From: Gemmatimonadaceae bacterium
GTDB lineage: Bacteria; Gemmatimonadota; Gemmatimonadetes; Gemmatimonadales; Gemmatimonadaceae
Assembly: GCA_017881545.1 (NCBI GenBank)
Contig: JADGQU010000017.1
Coordinates: 1 to 17,364, forward strand
Length of the DNA: 17,364 nt
Reading direction: 5' to 3'
Shown: positions 16,808 through 17,364 of the stretch, one piece after another
Layout of the letters: the number at the start of each line of letters is the position of its first letter
Position numbering within the stretch: the stretch's first letter is position 1
Translations under genes and position numbers: made by a program
The notes under the pieces: generated by a model
What the model was told of the DNA's origin: nothing
The model's database searches: none
Seen by the model: only the letters and a program-made list of their open reading frames with translations

Positions 16808-16868
16808 TCTCAGGCGAGAACGGGCATCTCGGGCGTCACGGCGGGAATTTCAGAGCCCAGCAACAATC

Positions 16869-17364
16869 TCAGAGCGAAAGCGAAAGTCCGAGGCTGAATG
16901 CCGATTTCCGGGAGAATGGCGAGCGATTTTGCGCCGGATCGATGGTATAGTCGGCCCGGAAGAAGCTCGCACCGACACCGACGCCGAGATTCTGGATCAG
17001 GGTTGGAAGCCCCTGAACCCCCGCCCCTCCCGCGGCATACCTGAGTCCGATATACGGGCTACCAACGAACGGAAGCTGAATCTGGTCGATGGGAATCGTG
17101 TAGTCCCCCTGCACGAACAACAGGTGAGAGCCGCCGAGCGCGAGAAGATCGACCGTCGCGAGCGTAGACGCCCCACCGAGATAAGCGAATCGCTGAGGCG
17201 GAACCTGGCCCGATCCGCCCGTCATTACGACATGCCCCTTGAACGCGAAGGTCTGCGTGCCGAAGGTCGGGAACTTGACTCCGCCGTCAACGGTGCCCTG
17301 CGTAAACGAGTCGCCCGACTGCGGCAGAAAGCAGCCAAGCGGCGGCAGCACTTTACAGTTGGTA
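16869..17364 (-). CDS. outer-membrane beta-barrel protein, 3' part (Omp85/D15-like)
   Basis: The frame is open from the window edge to TGA at 16869-16871, giving the last 164-165 residues. The visible part alternates glycine and aromatic or hydrophobic residues as amphipathic beta strands do. 'RFAYLGGASTLATVDLLALG' followed by 'HLLFVQGDYTIPID' resembles the 'LGG-x-x-TLRGY...Gd...E/Y-R-P' pattern in the C-terminal barrel of surface antigen D15/BamA-like proteins. 'SPYIGLRYAAGGAGVQG', 'LGVGVGASFFRADYTID' and the end 'SAFSLGLSLSL' fit the last barrel strands, though the terminal residue is Leu and not the more common Phe. The N-terminal domain is outside the window, so BamA, TamA or another D15-barrel protein (for example one with a beta-propeller or protease domain) cannot be separated. 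Confidence 0.55.
   Translation of the reverse strand, partial: TNCKVLPPLGCFLPQSGDSFTQGTVDGGVKFPTFGTQTFAFKGHVVMTGGSGQVPPQRFAYLGGASTLATVDLLALGGSHLLFVQGDYTIPIDQIQLPFVGSPYIGLRYAAGGAGVQGLPTLIQNLGVGVGASFFRADYTIDPAQNRSPFSRKSAFSLGLSLSL

Overview
The window is a dense, GC-rich bacterial segment that runs almost entirely on the minus strand. It looks like one long envelope-biogenesis operon of a diderm (LPS-making) bacterium. Kdo synthesis genes, the Lpt export genes and a class of large OstA-like proteins show that the host has an outer membrane. The combination (YfhO, UPF0104-type flippase, metal-dependent KdsA, an oversized LptA, an Omp85-like barrel upstream) would fit Gemmatimonadota or a neighbouring phylum. 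That placement is an inference from general familiarity, not something the sequence proves.

Layout. Positions 1-494 (+) hold the 3' end of a TPR/YfgM-like protein. Positions 495-708 are a small convergent intergenic region with an AT-rich patch and several inverted repeats. From 16701 down to 709, fourteen minus-strand genes follow one another with overlaps or gaps of a few bases. In transcription order they are kdsB, pyrG, kdsA, kdsD, lptC, lptA, lptB, rpoN, a membrane GT2 glycosyltransferase, a GT4 glycosyltransferase, a UPF0104/LPG-synthase-TM flippase-like protein, yfhO, a DPM1-like polyprenyl-phosphate sugar synthase, and dapF. A candidate sigma-70 promoter (16747-16775) sits in the only sizeable gap upstream of the operon (16702-16868). 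Beyond the gap is the 3' end of an outer-membrane beta-barrel gene (16869-17364, running off the window).

How the genes work together. KdsD, KdsA and KdsB make Ara5P, Kdo-8-P and CMP-Kdo, and PyrG supplies the CTP that KdsB uses. LptC, LptA and LptB are parts of the LPS transport bridge. The second half (two GT2 enzymes, a GT4 enzyme, a flippase-like membrane protein and the GT-C-like YfhO) has all the parts of a lipid-linked, extracytoplasmic glycosylation pathway of the three-component type. It may decorate LPS, another glycolipid or surface proteins. RpoN (sigma-54) sits in the middle, as it does next to lptB in many Proteobacteria, but hpf and ptsN do not follow it, and kdsC is missing between kdsD and lptC.

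Most notable points: LptB carries an unexplained N-terminal domain of about 150 residues, translated from a start that overlaps the lptA stop. The glycosylation module is embedded downstream of rpoN. LptC looks like a lipoprotein with a tandem-repeat tail. DapF has a deviant first active-site loop. I see no mobile elements, CRISPR arrays, tRNA or rRNA genes.
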